From the NCBI GenBank assembly GCA_031424495.1, contig JANPHP010000061.1, positions 15,144 to 79,143 of the forward strand: 64,000 nt of DNA, given 5' to 3'. Shown piece by piece: positions 23,154 to 32,017 of the stretch (position 1 is its first letter; every line of letters starts with the position of its first letter). A program made the translations under genes and the position numbers. This DNA comes from JADKCL01 sp031424495 (GTDB taxonomy: Bacteria > Bacteroidota > Bacteroidia > J057 > JADKCL01). Under the pieces are notes generated by a model. It was given only the letters and a program-made list of their open reading frames with translations. It made no database searches and had not been told where the DNA came from.

Positions 23154-24512
23154 ATGCTGCGCTTTCCTAGGCTCCACCGCATGCTTTTGGACCATGAGTA
23201 TTCATGGTTACGCATCATGCTGATTGCCTTGGTTTTACGATTGGGCTTGCTGGCTCTCATGGCAAACGAGCCACTCATCAGCGACAGCTTTTTTTACCAT
23301 CAAGCAGCCATCCGCTGGGTGGAGCTCGGCCAAGTGGACACCTATTGGCCGCCGGGCTTGCCGATGTATGAGGCGGGAACGGTCCTGCTCTTGGGCAAGG
23401 GCGAATTTTGGGTACGCTTGGCGATGCTCCCTTGGTTTTTCTGGATGTGCCGCAGTTTTTACAATATCGTCTACCGCTTGCACAGCCGCGTCGCCGCCAA
23501 CATCGGTCTGCTGGTGCTGGCCTTGTATCCTGCCATGATCCATCAATCGGTGGAGCCACTCTCCTACTTGCCTGCGGCGGCCCTGTTGCTCGCCTTGTTT
23601 GGGCAAATGCAATCTTATGTGGAGGAGCGCACACGCGGGCGCTTGTGGCGCGCGGGCATCCTCATCGGCATGCTCATTCTTTTCAGGCCCTCGGCTGCGA
23701 TCTTTTTGATCGCTTTGCCACCGCTGATCCTCATTCGCCGTCGCAAACTGCTTCCCGGCCTCACGCTAGCGTTGTTTGCCGCCTTGGTCGTCGGGCCTTG
23801 GGTCTATATGGCGAGCAGCCACACCGGCCGTCTTATCCCCATCAACGATGCCAACTCCCGCAATTTTTACCTCGGCAACAACCACTGGACGCCTCCTTAC
23901 AAGACGTGGTTCTATGGCAGCCACTGGACGGCCGACCCCAAACTGCCGATAGGATTCAGGCAGGAGTTGAGCACCATCGAAGCCCTGCCGCTGGGCGAAC
24001 AAAACGGGGCGTTTTCGCGTGCCGCGTGGCGTGATATACGTGCTCGCCCGCTGGCATTTGCATGGCGCACGTGCTCACGCGTGCGCACACTCATGGCCTT
24101 TGACAGCTTTGCGGGCAGTCGATTGAGCTGGTCGGCCCATCCTTTGGCCTCGATCGGCTTGGCGGTCACAGGGATGGATGCCTTGTGGTATGGCTTGTTG
24201 TGCATCGCATTCATCGCATTTTGGTTTTCAGAGACACGCCGTGAGATGCCCGTAAGTACCTTGGCGATCATCAGCGGGTTCTTGCTGCTGTATGCATTGC
24301 CCTATCTTTTTTCATTTTCCCACCCGACCTATCACTTGCCGATGTTGCCGCTGATGCTCATTCCTGCAGCCATTTGGCTCGGGCAGTGCTTGGAGCTGGG
24401 TAGCGTGGCACGCAAGCTGCGCTTGCACTACGGTTGGAAATTTTGGATCGCGATCACGATATTCGCGGGCATCCAAATCGAATGGGTAGTTCAAATGCTG
24501 TTGATCCCTTGA
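23154..24512 (+). CDS. Polytopic membrane protein, GT-C glycosyltransferase-like
   Basis: A 452-residue protein with about ten membrane helices. An early loop reads PLISDSFFYHQAAIRWVELG, with an acidic residue placed as in the first loop of GT-C enzymes (ArnT/PMT type), followed by WPPGLPMYE, also typical of that fold. A long outer loop, GNNHWTPPYKTWFYGSHWT, lies between helices. It probably transfers a sugar from a lipid-linked donor to a lipid or protein, but no substrate can be named. It starts 5 bp after dtd. Confidence 0.65.
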   Translation: MLRFPRLHRMLLDHEYSWLRIMLIALVLRLGLLALMANEPLISDSFFYHQAAIRWVELGQVDTYWPPGLPMYEAGTVLLLGKGEFWVRLAMLPWFFWMCRSFYNIVYRLHSRVAANIGLLVLALYPAMIHQSVEPLSYLPAAALLLALFGQMQSYVEERTRGRLWRAGILIGMLILFRPSAAIFLIALPPLILIRRRKLLPGLTLALFAALVVGPWVYMASSHTGRLIPINDANSRNFYLGNNHWTPPYKTWFYGSHWTADPKLPIGFRQELSTIEALPLGEQNGAFSRAAWRDIRARPLAFAWRTCSRVRTLMAFDSFAGSRLSWSAHPLASIGLAVTGMDALWYGLLCIAFIAFWFSETRREMPVSTLAIISGFLLLYALPYLFSFSHPTYHLPMLPLMLIPAAIWLGQCLELGSVARKLRLHYGWKFWIAITIFAGIQIEWVVQMLLIP

Positions 24513-24516
24513 AAAT

Positions 24517-24843
24517 ATGACGATCCAAGAAGCACAAGCCACCGTGGACCAGTGGATTAAGGACTATGGTGTGCGGTATTTTTCAGAGCTCACCAATATG
24601 GCCATGCTCACAGAAGAGGTGGGCGAGGTGGCCCGCATCATTGCCCGGCGCTATGGCGAGCAGAGCTTCAAGCCCAGCGACAAGGAGCTGGATCTCGGCG
24701 ACGAGCTTGCCGATGTCATGTTTGTGCTTATCTGCCTCGCCAATCAGACGGGCGTCGATCTTGAGGCGGCTATGCAGCGCAACCTGGCCAAGAAGACGCA
24801 AAGAGACGCGACCCGCCACAAGGAAAACGACAAGCTGAAGTGA
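24517..24843 (+). CDS. MazG-like nucleotide pyrophosphohydrolase
   Basis: A 108-residue protein with the single-domain MazG size. The metal-binding motif is LTEEVGEVARII (ExxE), followed by LGDELADVMFVLICLANQTGVD (ExxD), the four acidic ligands of the all-alpha NTP pyrophosphatase fold. It cleaves NTPs or dNTPs to NMP and PPi and likely cleans the nucleotide pool. It starts 4 bp after the previous gene and its stop overlaps the GTG of the next. Confidence 0.9.
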   Translation: MTIQEAQATVDQWIKDYGVRYFSELTNMAMLTEEVGEVARIIARRYGEQSFKPSDKELDLGDELADVMFVLICLANQTGVDLEAAMQRNLAKKTQRDATRHKENDKLK

Positions 24844-25658
24844 GGCCCATCGAGCCAATCGGCGCATTTTTTGATCTGGATGAGGCGGGCTGCATCATCA
24901 ATCCCACGGCAATCGGCAAAATTCCGCCCAGCTATCGGATTGCGATTGATGAAATCATTGCTGCTTATCGACGCGAGGTGGGGCCTCGTCTGCATGCCAT
25001 CTTTTTGAGGGGTTCTGTGCCACGTGGCATGTCGGTGGCTTCGGTTTCTGATTTGGATGTCGTTGGGCTAATGCATCACTTGCCAGAAGAGGAATTCATT
25101 CGCTGGGCGAAACCCACTTGGGCTGAGGGCGTTGCAGATGATCTGGTGGCGCGCCATCCTTTTCTACAAAAAGTTGACTTTGCGATCGCCCACCGCGATA
25201 CTGTTGCTACGGAGCGCAGTCGCTTGGTCAGGTTGGTGCTCAAGACCCAGGGGCTTTGCATCTGGGGCGTCGACGACACGGTGGATTGGCCTGGTTTCAA
25301 GGTCGACCGGAGCATTGTTTTTCACTACCGATGGTTGGCAAGTGAGCTCGTGGAGTGGCGCACCACATTTTCACAAATGGCGCATTCTCCTGATCGAACA
25401 AATTTTTTATCGAGCCTAGCCAAGACGGTATTGCGTGCGGGATTTGAATTGGTGATGGAGCGAGAAGGGCGGTTTACCGTGGATCTCTACTTGTGCTTAC
25501 AATGTTTTGGCACGCACTATCCGCAACATGCACATCAAATGAAGGCAGCCCTGCTCACCTTCCTGAATCCTGACGATATGGATGCTGCTGCTACAACATG
25601 GATCGAGGCTTTGGTTCCGTTTTTGGTGGATGAATGCAAGGCGAAGCTGAATTCCTAG
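24840..25658 (+). CDS. Nucleotidyltransferase-domain protein
   Basis: A 272-residue protein with a Pol-beta-type nucleotidyltransferase core: FLRGSVPRGMSVASVSDLDVVGL contains GS-x(10-12)-DxD, the NTP and metal-binding site, with a third acidic residue in KVDFAIAH. The C-terminal part is helical, as in aminoglycoside or MNT-type transferases. Substrate unknown. The start is GTG at 24840, which overlaps the stop of the MazG-like gene (GTGA), a sign of coupled translation. Confidence 0.7.
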   Translation: MRPIEPIGAFFDLDEAGCIINPTAIGKIPPSYRIAIDEIIAAYRREVGPRLHAIFLRGSVPRGMSVASVSDLDVVGLMHHLPEEEFIRWAKPTWAEGVADDLVARHPFLQKVDFAIAHRDTVATERSRLVRLVLKTQGLCIWGVDDTVDWPGFKVDRSIVFHYRWLASELVEWRTTFSQMAHSPDRTNFLSSLAKTVLRAGFELVMEREGRFTVDLYLCLQCFGTHYPQHAHQMKAALLTFLNPDDMDAAATTWIEALVPFLVDECKAKLNS

Positions 25659-26216
25659 TACAACCTTTTCAAGATTACTTGCCTATTGAGATGGACACGT
25701 GTTTCGCAATGTGCGATACGCCTAGGCGCATCGGATTTTGTTGGGGGCGCTGTTTCTATAAAGGTGAGACTCCTCTGGAGTCCTATCACAACCCAATGTC
25801 AGTGGCAACAGCACCCTGGCGTGCTAGTCTCCATACACATCTATATATCTCCATTTCGATAGGTCTGCTTCTACTTTCATTTCCAGAAACATACGCAAGT
25901 AGCAGGATCCCGCAGCAGCTGCGGGGTCTAACCTTTATAGAAAAACCAGCCCCATTGGTATCGATGCGCCTAGGCGTATCGCACAACACACCAATCAATA
26001 TGGTCAAGATTTTCCTGAATGATTTCCTAGGCGGATTAAAAGCAGAAAATCCTCGATTCGCCCTGGAAGAGCTGTACCTATTTCGACTTTGGGCTGTTTG
26101 GGTGCCTATTATCCTTGTATAATCTCGTAAAGTGTTGAGCCACCCCTAAAAGAATCGAGGATTGGACTACCTTTACAGTTATTCCTTCGATTTCAAATTG
26201 CAATTTTTCTCTGGAT
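25659..26216. other. 558-bp gene-free spacer with a MITE-like element
   Basis: The open frames here run through inverted repeats and differ from normal coding use. The centre is the element at 25710-25985. Outside it, CTACCTTTACAG near 26167 resembles a sequence in the next intergenic repeat region (near 27850). Confidence 0.6.
25710..25985. mobile_element. MITE-like element, 276 bp, with ~55-bp imperfect inverted ends
   Basis: The left end starts TGTGCGATACGCCTAGGCGC (25710) and runs to TTTCTATAAAGGT (25765). The right end is its inverse, from ACCTTTATAGAAA (25931) to GCGCCTAGGCGTATCGCACA (25985). Both ends match for the first ~24 and last ~13 bases, with a diverged middle. Each end holds its own near-palindrome (CGATACGCCTAGGCGCATCG). 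Inside, next to the ends, are two more hairpins: GACTCCTCTGGAGTC and CCCGCAGCAGCTGCGGG. No transposase is encoded, so it would be non-autonomous. No clear target-site duplication is visible. Confidence 0.7.
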
Positions 26217-26891
26217 ATGACGATTTTCAATATTTATTGCGACGAATTGGGTGAGCAGCAATTCGGTGCGATGTCCCAAGCCATTGGTTCCTCAAACGAA
26301 CAAGCAATACTCGGCTCGAGCCAAATTGTGCCCTTGTTGGTGAGCGCCATGGCGCGCATCACGCGCACCGAGGCTGGTGCAAAGTCCCTCGCCGAGATGA
26401 TCGAGCGTGACCACGACGGCAGTATCTTGATGAAATTGCCCGATTTGTATGCCAATCGTGGCATCGGCAATGGCGATGTGCTCACGACCCTTATCTTGGC
26501 CGAAAATCGTCCCGCAGCAGAGGCGCTGATCTGCAAGCAGAGCGGCTTGAATCCTGCATCCACCAACAAACTGTTCAACATCACGACGCCCATTTTGCTC
26601 GGCATGATCGGCGCAAAAAAACGTGCCGACAAGATCAATACAGCCATGCTGGCCCAGATACTCAACAATTTTGCTGAGTTGCATGAAAGGGAAGAAAAGG
26701 CAGGGGCAACCCCGACCGAATCGCAAGCGAGCGCCATTCCTGGCTTTGGTGAGATCAGCGGCTTGCTCAAAACGGGCAACTTTGCTGGCATCGGCTCGAT
26801 GATCACCAACCTGCTCGACAAAAACAAAGACGGCAGCATCATGGACGATCTGCAAGGCATGGCCAAAGGCTTCATCGACGGCGCGAAATAA
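26217..26891 (+). CDS. DUF937 protein, copy 1
   Basis: A 224-residue soluble protein of the DUF937 (YidB-like) family: QIVPLLVSAMARIT, RDHDGSILMKLPDLY, GIGNGDVLTTLI, NKLFNITTPILLGMIGAKK and a C-terminal LLDKNKDGSIMDDLQGMAKG. The DxDxDG-like stretches (DHDGS, NKDGS) look like calcium-binding loops. The function is unknown. It forms a tandem pair with the gene at 27067, which shares the same order of motifs. ATG start. Confidence 0.8.
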   Translation: MTIFNIYCDELGEQQFGAMSQAIGSSNEQAILGSSQIVPLLVSAMARITRTEAGAKSLAEMIERDHDGSILMKLPDLYANRGIGNGDVLTTLILAENRPAAEALICKQSGLNPASTNKLFNITTPILLGMIGAKKRADKINTAMLAQILNNFAELHEREEKAGATPTESQASAIPGFGEISGLLKTGNFAGIGSMITNLLDKNKDGSIMDDLQGMAKGFIDGAK

Positions 26892-27066
26892 TCGCGGCTT
26901 CGATAGTACGACGAGCAGCTCAGGTCTCCTGAGCTGCTCGTTGCATGTTGGATGGGGCAGTATCGTCGTTGGTCGAGTTTCTGGGCAAATTGGTCGAGCG
27001 GTGTCGGCTGGTTTTGGGCGAATGATTACCTTCGTATTCTCCAATTACCCTAGAAATCCAGAAAGC

Positions 27067-27759
27067 ATGAATTTCCTCGATCTTTTCACTTCACAGCTCG
27101 GCCCTGGCCAACTCGATGCCTTGAGCAATACACTCGGTGCCGACAAAGCGCAGACCACCTCTGCCCTTGGAACCTTTGTGCCGCTCATCGTGAGCGCCAT
27201 GGCGCGCAATACCAGCAATCCAACAGGAGCTGATGCACTCGCCGGCGCGCTCGATCGCGACCACGATGGCAGCATCCTCACCAAGCTTCCTGAACTGCTC
27301 AACAATCCCGCGCTCGGCAATGGAGACGGCATTTTGGGCCACATCCTTGGTGGCAAGCGCCAAGTAGCCGAGCAGGCTGTAGCCCAGCAAAGCGGACTCT
27401 CTGCTGGCAGCACCAGCCAATTGTTTACGATTGTGGCCCCGATCGTGCTCGGCATGATAGGCGGCAAAAAGCGCCAAGAAGGCTTTGGCGCCGATATTTT
27501 GGCTGGCATGTTGCGCAGCTTCTCCAATACCCATGAGCAGCAAGGCCCACAAAACGATGCTGGCGGTGGCCTCTTGGGCACCATCGGCGGCATGGTTGCT
27601 GGCAGCATGGCTGGCAATGCTGGCGGCGGCAATGCCGGCAATGCAGCTCCTGCATCGGGTATGGGCAGCCTCATCACCTCGATCTTGGACCGCGATGGAG
27701 ACGGCAGCGCCATCGACGATGTCGCTGGCATGCTCGGCAACATGCTTTCAGGTAAATAA
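27067..27759 (+). CDS. DUF937 protein, copy 2
   Basis: A 230-residue paralog of the gene before it: FVPLIVSAMARNT, RDHDGSILTKLPELLN, ALGNGDGILGHIL, QLFTIVAPIVLGMIGGKK and LDRDGDGSAIDDVAGMLGNML. Unlike copy 1 it carries a Gly/Ala-rich linker (GGGLLGTIGGMVAGSMAGN) before the last motif. The ATG at 27067 is the start that fits the family; the gap from copy 1 is 175 bp. Confidence 0.85.
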   Translation: MNFLDLFTSQLGPGQLDALSNTLGADKAQTTSALGTFVPLIVSAMARNTSNPTGADALAGALDRDHDGSILTKLPELLNNPALGNGDGILGHILGGKRQVAEQAVAQQSGLSAGSTSQLFTIVAPIVLGMIGGKKRQEGFGADILAGMLRSFSNTHEQQGPQNDAGGGLLGTIGGMVAGSMAGNAGGGNAGNAAPASGMGSLITSILDRDGDGSAIDDVAGMLGNMLSGK

Positions 27760-28028
27760 CCCGATTTCCTCCGAGGAGACATGTGGATCCCATCGTGTTT
27801 TGCATGTCTCATCGGGGCGGCGTCTTGGCCGCTGCAACATTCGACCCGACCTTTACAGTTCCAGCGATACGCTGCGGCAGCCAAGACGCATTTTTCGAAT
27901 GCCATCACTGGAGAACCCAATCCAGATGATGGCATATCGATTTACAGGTGGGGTTCACACATATCCTGAGAGAATGTGTAACTTAGCATAGCGAAAATTA
28001 GAGCGCAGCCACTGCGCGAAATAGGGAT
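27760..28028. other. Spacer with a hairpin repeat
   Basis: No gene seen. It contains the inverted repeat at 27820-27889 and weaker dyads (GAGACATG/CATGTCTC near 27778 and 27803; CATTCGA/TCGAATG near 27838 and 27895). Confidence 0.5.
27820..27889. repeat. Inverted repeat, 16-bp arms
   Basis: GCGTCTTGGCCGCTGC (27820-27835) faces GCGGCAGCCAAGACGC (27874-27889), pairing at 14 of 16 positions. The loop contains GACCTTTACAGTT, which is close to the ACCTTTATAGAA of the MITE-like element 2 kb upstream, so the two may belong to related repeat families. Confidence 0.6.
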
Positions 28029-28955
28029 TTGAATACGCGGCTTTCATATCAGGGCATCGCGTCGATGCTTGTCGGTGTTGCTATGCTTTCGGGCTGCGGC
28101 ACAGACAGCTATTTTCCGTCGATGTCCAGCAACGACAGTCTGAATCACCCTGCGCAAGGGCCGACAGCGCCGCATGGCTGCCAACTGCCTGTGGGGCGCA
28201 GCACGGTCTCCGTGGAAGGTATGGCCGTAGATCTGTTGATGCCTTCTGATAAATATGTGGGCGATCTGCTCGTATTGCCGCCTTGGAATGGTGGCCGTGA
28301 GGAATGGTGCATCCATGCCCGTTTTTGCACGAAGGCGCTGAAACGTGGATTTCGCATCATCATGCCCGACATGGGCAAAAGCATTTATGCACAGGCCGTC
28401 TACCCAGAAACGCGCGCAGATTGGCAATCGCAAAAAACGATCACTTGGGTCAAGGAGCGGCTGGTTCCTGACCTGCGCAACAACTACTGTTTGCTCAAGG
28501 AGGGCGGCCAAAACTACGTGCTCGGCGCATCTGCCGGGGCACGCGGCGCGATCTTGCTCGCTGAGGAAATGCCTGATCTTTTTGTCGCTGTCGCCGCACT
28601 CTCTGGCGACTACAATCCAGGAGAAATGACCCAAGACAACATCTATCGGGGTTTTTTGGGCGAATTTGAGCGCTATCCGGAACGATGGAAAACGGCTGAA
28701 AATGTGCTGATCGGCACCACACAAATCCACGCGGCCGTGTACCTCGGGCATGGCAAGGCAGACGACGTCGTCTCCTATCAACAAACGGTGGCCTTGCATG
28801 ACTTGCTGCGCAAGCAGCAACCGCAGCTCTCGATGCAACTGCATTTACCCGCCGATCAAGGCAACGATTTTACCTATTGGGGATCTGAAATCGGCAATGT
28901 CTTGGATTTTTTTGAAGGCACACAGGCTGGTCTTCCTGAGGGTGCCTCCTTGTAG
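28029..28955 (+). CDS. Lipoprotein alpha/beta-hydrolase (esterase-like)
   Basis: A 308-residue lipoprotein: signal with lipobox (GVAMLSGC, Cys at residue 23). The mature part has the alpha/beta-hydrolase nucleophile elbow VLGASAGARG (GxSxG with GASAG) near residue 168, VYLGHGKADDVV near the acid position and a late His in a short loop. It resembles small secreted esterases. The start is TTG at 28029, which leaves a basic residue before the hydrophobic core; the ATG at 28065 would give a signal without charge. Confidence 0.6.
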   Translation: MNTRLSYQGIASMLVGVAMLSGCGTDSYFPSMSSNDSLNHPAQGPTAPHGCQLPVGRSTVSVEGMAVDLLMPSDKYVGDLLVLPPWNGGREEWCIHARFCTKALKRGFRIIMPDMGKSIYAQAVYPETRADWQSQKTITWVKERLVPDLRNNYCLLKEGGQNYVLGASAGARGAILLAEEMPDLFVAVAALSGDYNPGEMTQDNIYRGFLGEFERYPERWKTAENVLIGTTQIHAAVYLGHGKADDVVSYQQTVALHDLLRKQQPQLSMQLHLPADQGNDFTYWGSEIGNVLDFFEGTQAGLPEGASL

Positions 28956-29073
28956 CGCCGCATTTCCAGGCTCACTCATCGGCAGTCGATCACAAGAAAT
29001 CCTTAACTTGGTTCACGCATTGGCGCATGGCGCACATGCAAGGGATTTGTGTTGCAATCTAAAAAGCATCTTG

Positions 29074-30870
29074 ATGAAGAACTCTTTTTCCAAGTTTTTA
29101 GGACTCGTGGTATTGATGGCCATCTTGCCAAGCCTGCTTCAAGCCCAAAGCGCCAAAGAGCAATTGCCGACGCCATTTGAAAAAAATGGCCCCAATGTCA
29201 CGACCACCTATGCCGAGATGGTCGCCTTTTACAAGGCATTGGAAGCCGCTAGCCCCACGGTCAAGATCATTCCCTTTGAAAATGGCAGCGATGTCGGCAA
29301 GCCGCAGCAGCTTGTGGTGATCACGGGCAGCAAGATTTTTCATCCCGTGCCCCTGCGCCAAGCCGACACCCGCATCGTGATGATCATGAACGGCATCCAC
29401 CCTGGTGAACCCGATGGCATCGACGCGAGCATGATGCTCGCACGCGACCTGGCACTCGACAAGTTGTATGCGCCGCTGATCGAGCACGTCGCCGTGTGCA
29501 TAATCCCCGCCTACAACATCGACGGCATGCTCGTGCGCAACAGCGTGAGCCGCGCCAACCAAAATGGCCCTGAGTCCTACGGCTTCCGGGGCAATGGCCA
29601 GAACCTGGACCTCAACCGCGACTTCATCAAGCAAGATTCCCGCAACGCCCGTGCATTTGCCAAGATGTATACCGAGTGGCGGCCCGACCTCTTCATCGAC
29701 ACCCATACCAGCAACGGCTCCGACTACCAGTACATCATGACCTATATCGCCACGATGAAAGACAAGCTGGACCCCGCCCTCGCCAATTATATGGAGACGG
29801 TCCTGAATCCTGAAATCAGCGCCAAGATGAAGGAGGCCAATTATGAGATGTGCCCTTACGTGCAGACGATGGACTGGGAGATGGTTCCCGACTCCGGCAT
29901 CAGTGCCTTTTACGACATGCCCCGTTACAGCACCGGCTATGCATCGCTCTTTGGCGCGATGGCCTATACCACAGAGTCTCACATGCTCAAGAAATTTGAC
30001 GACCGGGTCTATGGCACCTATCACCTGATCATGAACGCGCTCAAGATCGTGAACCGTGACCGCAAAATCATCGGCCGCATGCGCAAGGAAGCCTTGGAGG
30101 CGATCAAGAAACAGACTGAGTTTACCTTGAAATGGAAGCTCGATCCACGCATCAGCGTCCAGATCCCCTTCAAGGGATTTACAGCCACGATCTCACCGAG
30201 CACAGTAACTGGCTTTCCCCGCATCAGCTATGATGAAACCATGCCTTGGACCAAAAACATTCCGTTTTACAACCACTACGTTTCAGAAGTCACGGTGACC
30301 AAACCGACGGCCTATATCGTGCCCCAAGCTTGGGATGCCGTGGTCGAGCGCCTCAAGCTCAGCGGCGTCGTGATGCAACGCCTCAGCGAAGACGTGACGA
30401 CCGAGGTCGCCATGTACAAGATCACCAAGTTTGATGCACCCGACAATCCCTACGAGGGCCACTTTCCGCTGAGCGGCTTGGAGGTGAAAAAGGAAACGCA
30501 GCAGGTGCAGTTTTGGGAGGGCGACTATGTGATCTATACCGATCAAGACGCCAACCGCTTCATCGTGGAGACCCTGGAGCCGCTCGGCGTCGACAGCTAC
30601 CTGAGTTGGAATTTTTTCGATCCCATCCTCTCCCGCAAGGAATATTTCAGTCCCTATGTATTTGATACAGAGGCGCACCGCATGCTGGAAGCCGACCCCA
30701 AACTCAAACAGGAACTCAAAGACAAGATCAAGGCCGATACGGTTTTTGCACAAAGCGATTGGCAGCAGATGAGTTTTGTCTTTGAACACTCCAAACACAT
30801 GGAGCCGGTCTACATGCGCTATCCGGTGGCGCGGTTGGAGAAGGGGACTAAGTTGCCAGTTGCCAAATAG
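29074..30870 (+). CDS. Secreted M14 zinc carboxypeptidase
   Basis: A 598-residue protein with a signal peptide (SKFLGLVVLMAILPSLLQA). The M14 zinc site is NGIHPGEPDG (HxxE) near residue 107 and DTHTSNGSDY (second His). NLDLNRDFIK holds the substrate-binding Arg, and AYTTESHMLKKF is a candidate for the catalytic Glu. The C-terminal ~250 residues are beta-rich and presumably accessory. It probably trims peptides in the periplasm or outside. The ATG at 29074 was chosen because it opens the signal peptide. Confidence 0.88.
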   Translation: MKNSFSKFLGLVVLMAILPSLLQAQSAKEQLPTPFEKNGPNVTTTYAEMVAFYKALEAASPTVKIIPFENGSDVGKPQQLVVITGSKIFHPVPLRQADTRIVMIMNGIHPGEPDGIDASMMLARDLALDKLYAPLIEHVAVCIIPAYNIDGMLVRNSVSRANQNGPESYGFRGNGQNLDLNRDFIKQDSRNARAFAKMYTEWRPDLFIDTHTSNGSDYQYIMTYIATMKDKLDPALANYMETVLNPEISAKMKEANYEMCPYVQTMDWEMVPDSGISAFYDMPRYSTGYASLFGAMAYTTESHMLKKFDDRVYGTYHLIMNALKIVNRDRKIIGRMRKEALEAIKKQTEFTLKWKLDPRISVQIPFKGFTATISPSTVTGFPRISYDETMPWTKNIPFYNHYVSEVTVTKPTAYIVPQAWDAVVERLKLSGVVMQRLSEDVTTEVAMYKITKFDAPDNPYEGHFPLSGLEVKKETQQVQFWEGDYVIYTDQDANRFIVETLEPLGVDSYLSWNFFDPILSRKEYFSPYVFDTEAHRMLEADPKLKQELKDKIKADTVFAQSDWQQMSFVFEHSKHMEPVYMRYPVARLEKGTKLPVAK

Positions 30871-31034
30871 GAGCAGAATTTACAGGATTTTCAGAATCGG
30901 TTGGGGTGTTGAATTTTGGGTGGTTAGGTGCTGCTTGTGATTTGTTTTGGGAATGAATTCTGGGCGAGTCTTGGCGATGCTGGGATTTGGTGGGTTGATT
31001 TGTTTTTCTTCTTTTTTGGGGGAGGATGGTTGTT
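30871..31034. other. G/T-rich spacer resembling a common Bacteroidetes intergenic repeat
   Basis: The stretch AATTTACAGGATTTTCAGAAT near 30880, followed by a long G/T-rich run, is like repeats I know from many Bacteroidetes genomes (from memory, not searched). It is biased to G and T on this strand, and apparent frames in it are low-complexity. No gene was called. Confidence 0.45.
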
Positions 31035-31457
31035 ATGGATAATACTGGTGCTGGATATTCGGGGACACCTTTGGTTGGGAAGTTGGGCATTCGTGCGGGG
31101 ATGGTTTTGGCTTTTGTGGAGGCTCCTGCGGGTTATTTAGAGAATGTGCTGGGGCCTTTGCCTGCCGATGTTTTGGTGGCTGATTGGGGAGCGGATGTGC
31201 GGTTTGATCTGGTTCATTATTTCTGTCGGTGGCGTGCTGATCTGGAGCGGGATTTGTTGCCGCTGATGGGTAGCATCAAGCGCAATGGGACAATCTGGAT
31301 TTCATGGCCCAAGAAAGCCGCCAAAATGCCGGGCGATATCACTGAGGATGTATTGCGTGAAATTTGCCTGCCGACGGGTTTGGTCGATGTGAAGGTCTGC
31401 GCTGTGGATGCACAGTGGTCAGCGCTCAAATTTGTAATTCGCGTGGAGCTGCGCTAG
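31035..31457 (+). CDS. DUF3052 family protein
   Basis: A 140-residue protein with the DUF3052 signature: GYSGTPLVGKLGIRAG near the start and WISWPKKAAKMPGDITEDVLRE with VDVKVCAVDAQWSALKF at the end. The family has a Rossmann-like fold and unknown function. I start at the ATG at 31035, which leaves GGAGG ~10 bases upstream; the ATG at 31026 is also possible. Its 3' end overlaps the convergent tag gene by 4 bp. Confidence 0.85.
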   Translation: MDNTGAGYSGTPLVGKLGIRAGMVLAFVEAPAGYLENVLGPLPADVLVADWGADVRFDLVHYFCRWRADLERDLLPLMGSIKRNGTIWISWPKKAAKMPGDITEDVLREICLPTGLVDVKVCAVDAQWSALKFVIRVELR

Positions 31458-32002
31458 CCGCGAAGGTAGGCTGGCTCGAATTCCAAGATTCTGCGATGGA
31501 TTGGGCAACTCTCGATGTGGGCGCCGGGCAGGTAGCCGGTGCTCATCAGGAATTCGTTTACGATCTCGCCGCCTGTGAATTTGAAGGTCTTTTTGAAGAC
31601 CTTCACCCACTCGTCTTTGGTTTTGGGGTGATGGGCATCGATCCAAGCCTTGAAGGAGCCGTGCGTTTTTTGCAGTCCCAAGATCACTTGGGCATTGTGG
31701 ATGGCCGCCTCTACCTTGAGCCGGTTGCGGATGATGCCCGGGTCGGCTAGCAATCGATCCACCTCAGCTACCCCGTAGTTTGCGACCTTGCCAATCCTGA
31801 ACCCATCGTAAGCTCTGAAAAATCCGTCTTTTTTGTTGAGGATCGTGGTCCATGAAAGTCCTGCCTGATTGATTTCGAGCACAAGCCGCGCAAACAGCAT
31901 GTCGTCGTCGAATATCGGAAAACCATACTCTTGGTCATGGTATGCCCGATGCACACTGTCATCCCGCATTTTCCAGACCGCTTCACAGTAACTCATGGAC
32001 AT
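31454..32002 (-). CDS. tag: DNA-3-methyladenine glycosylase I
   Basis: A 182-residue protein of normal Tag length. Typical segments are YHDQEYGFPIFDDDMLFA, LEINQAGLSWTTILNKKDGF, RNRLKVEAAIHNAQ and the final CPIHRRILE. An N-terminal Cys and His with a late His/Cys pair can form the Tag zinc site. Tag removes 3-methyladenine from alkylated DNA. It starts 15 bp after the oligopeptidase gene on the same strand, so the two may be co-transcribed. Confidence 0.9.
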   Translation of the reverse strand: MSMSYCEAVWKMRDDSVHRAYHDQEYGFPIFDDDMLFARLVLEINQAGLSWTTILNKKDGFFRAYDGFRIGKVANYGVAEVDRLLADPGIIRNRLKVEAAIHNAQVILGLQKTHGSFKAWIDAHHPKTKDEWVKVFKKTFKFTGGEIVNEFLMSTGYLPGAHIESCPIHRRILEFEPAYLRG

Positions 32003-32017
32003 CTGCCTTCGCGTGGA

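Noticed and set aside
25634..26122. A 162-codon + strand open frame across the MITE-like element
   Set aside because: It runs through both inverted ends, so the same peptide piece (CDTPRRI) appears on both strands, as expected for a repeat read as protein. It overlaps the end of the nucleotidyltransferase gene.
30848..31090. Low-complexity minus-strand frame rich in Asn, Pro and Ser
   Set aside because: It arises from the G/T-rich spacer and the end of the DUF3052 and peptidase genes. The composition explains it.
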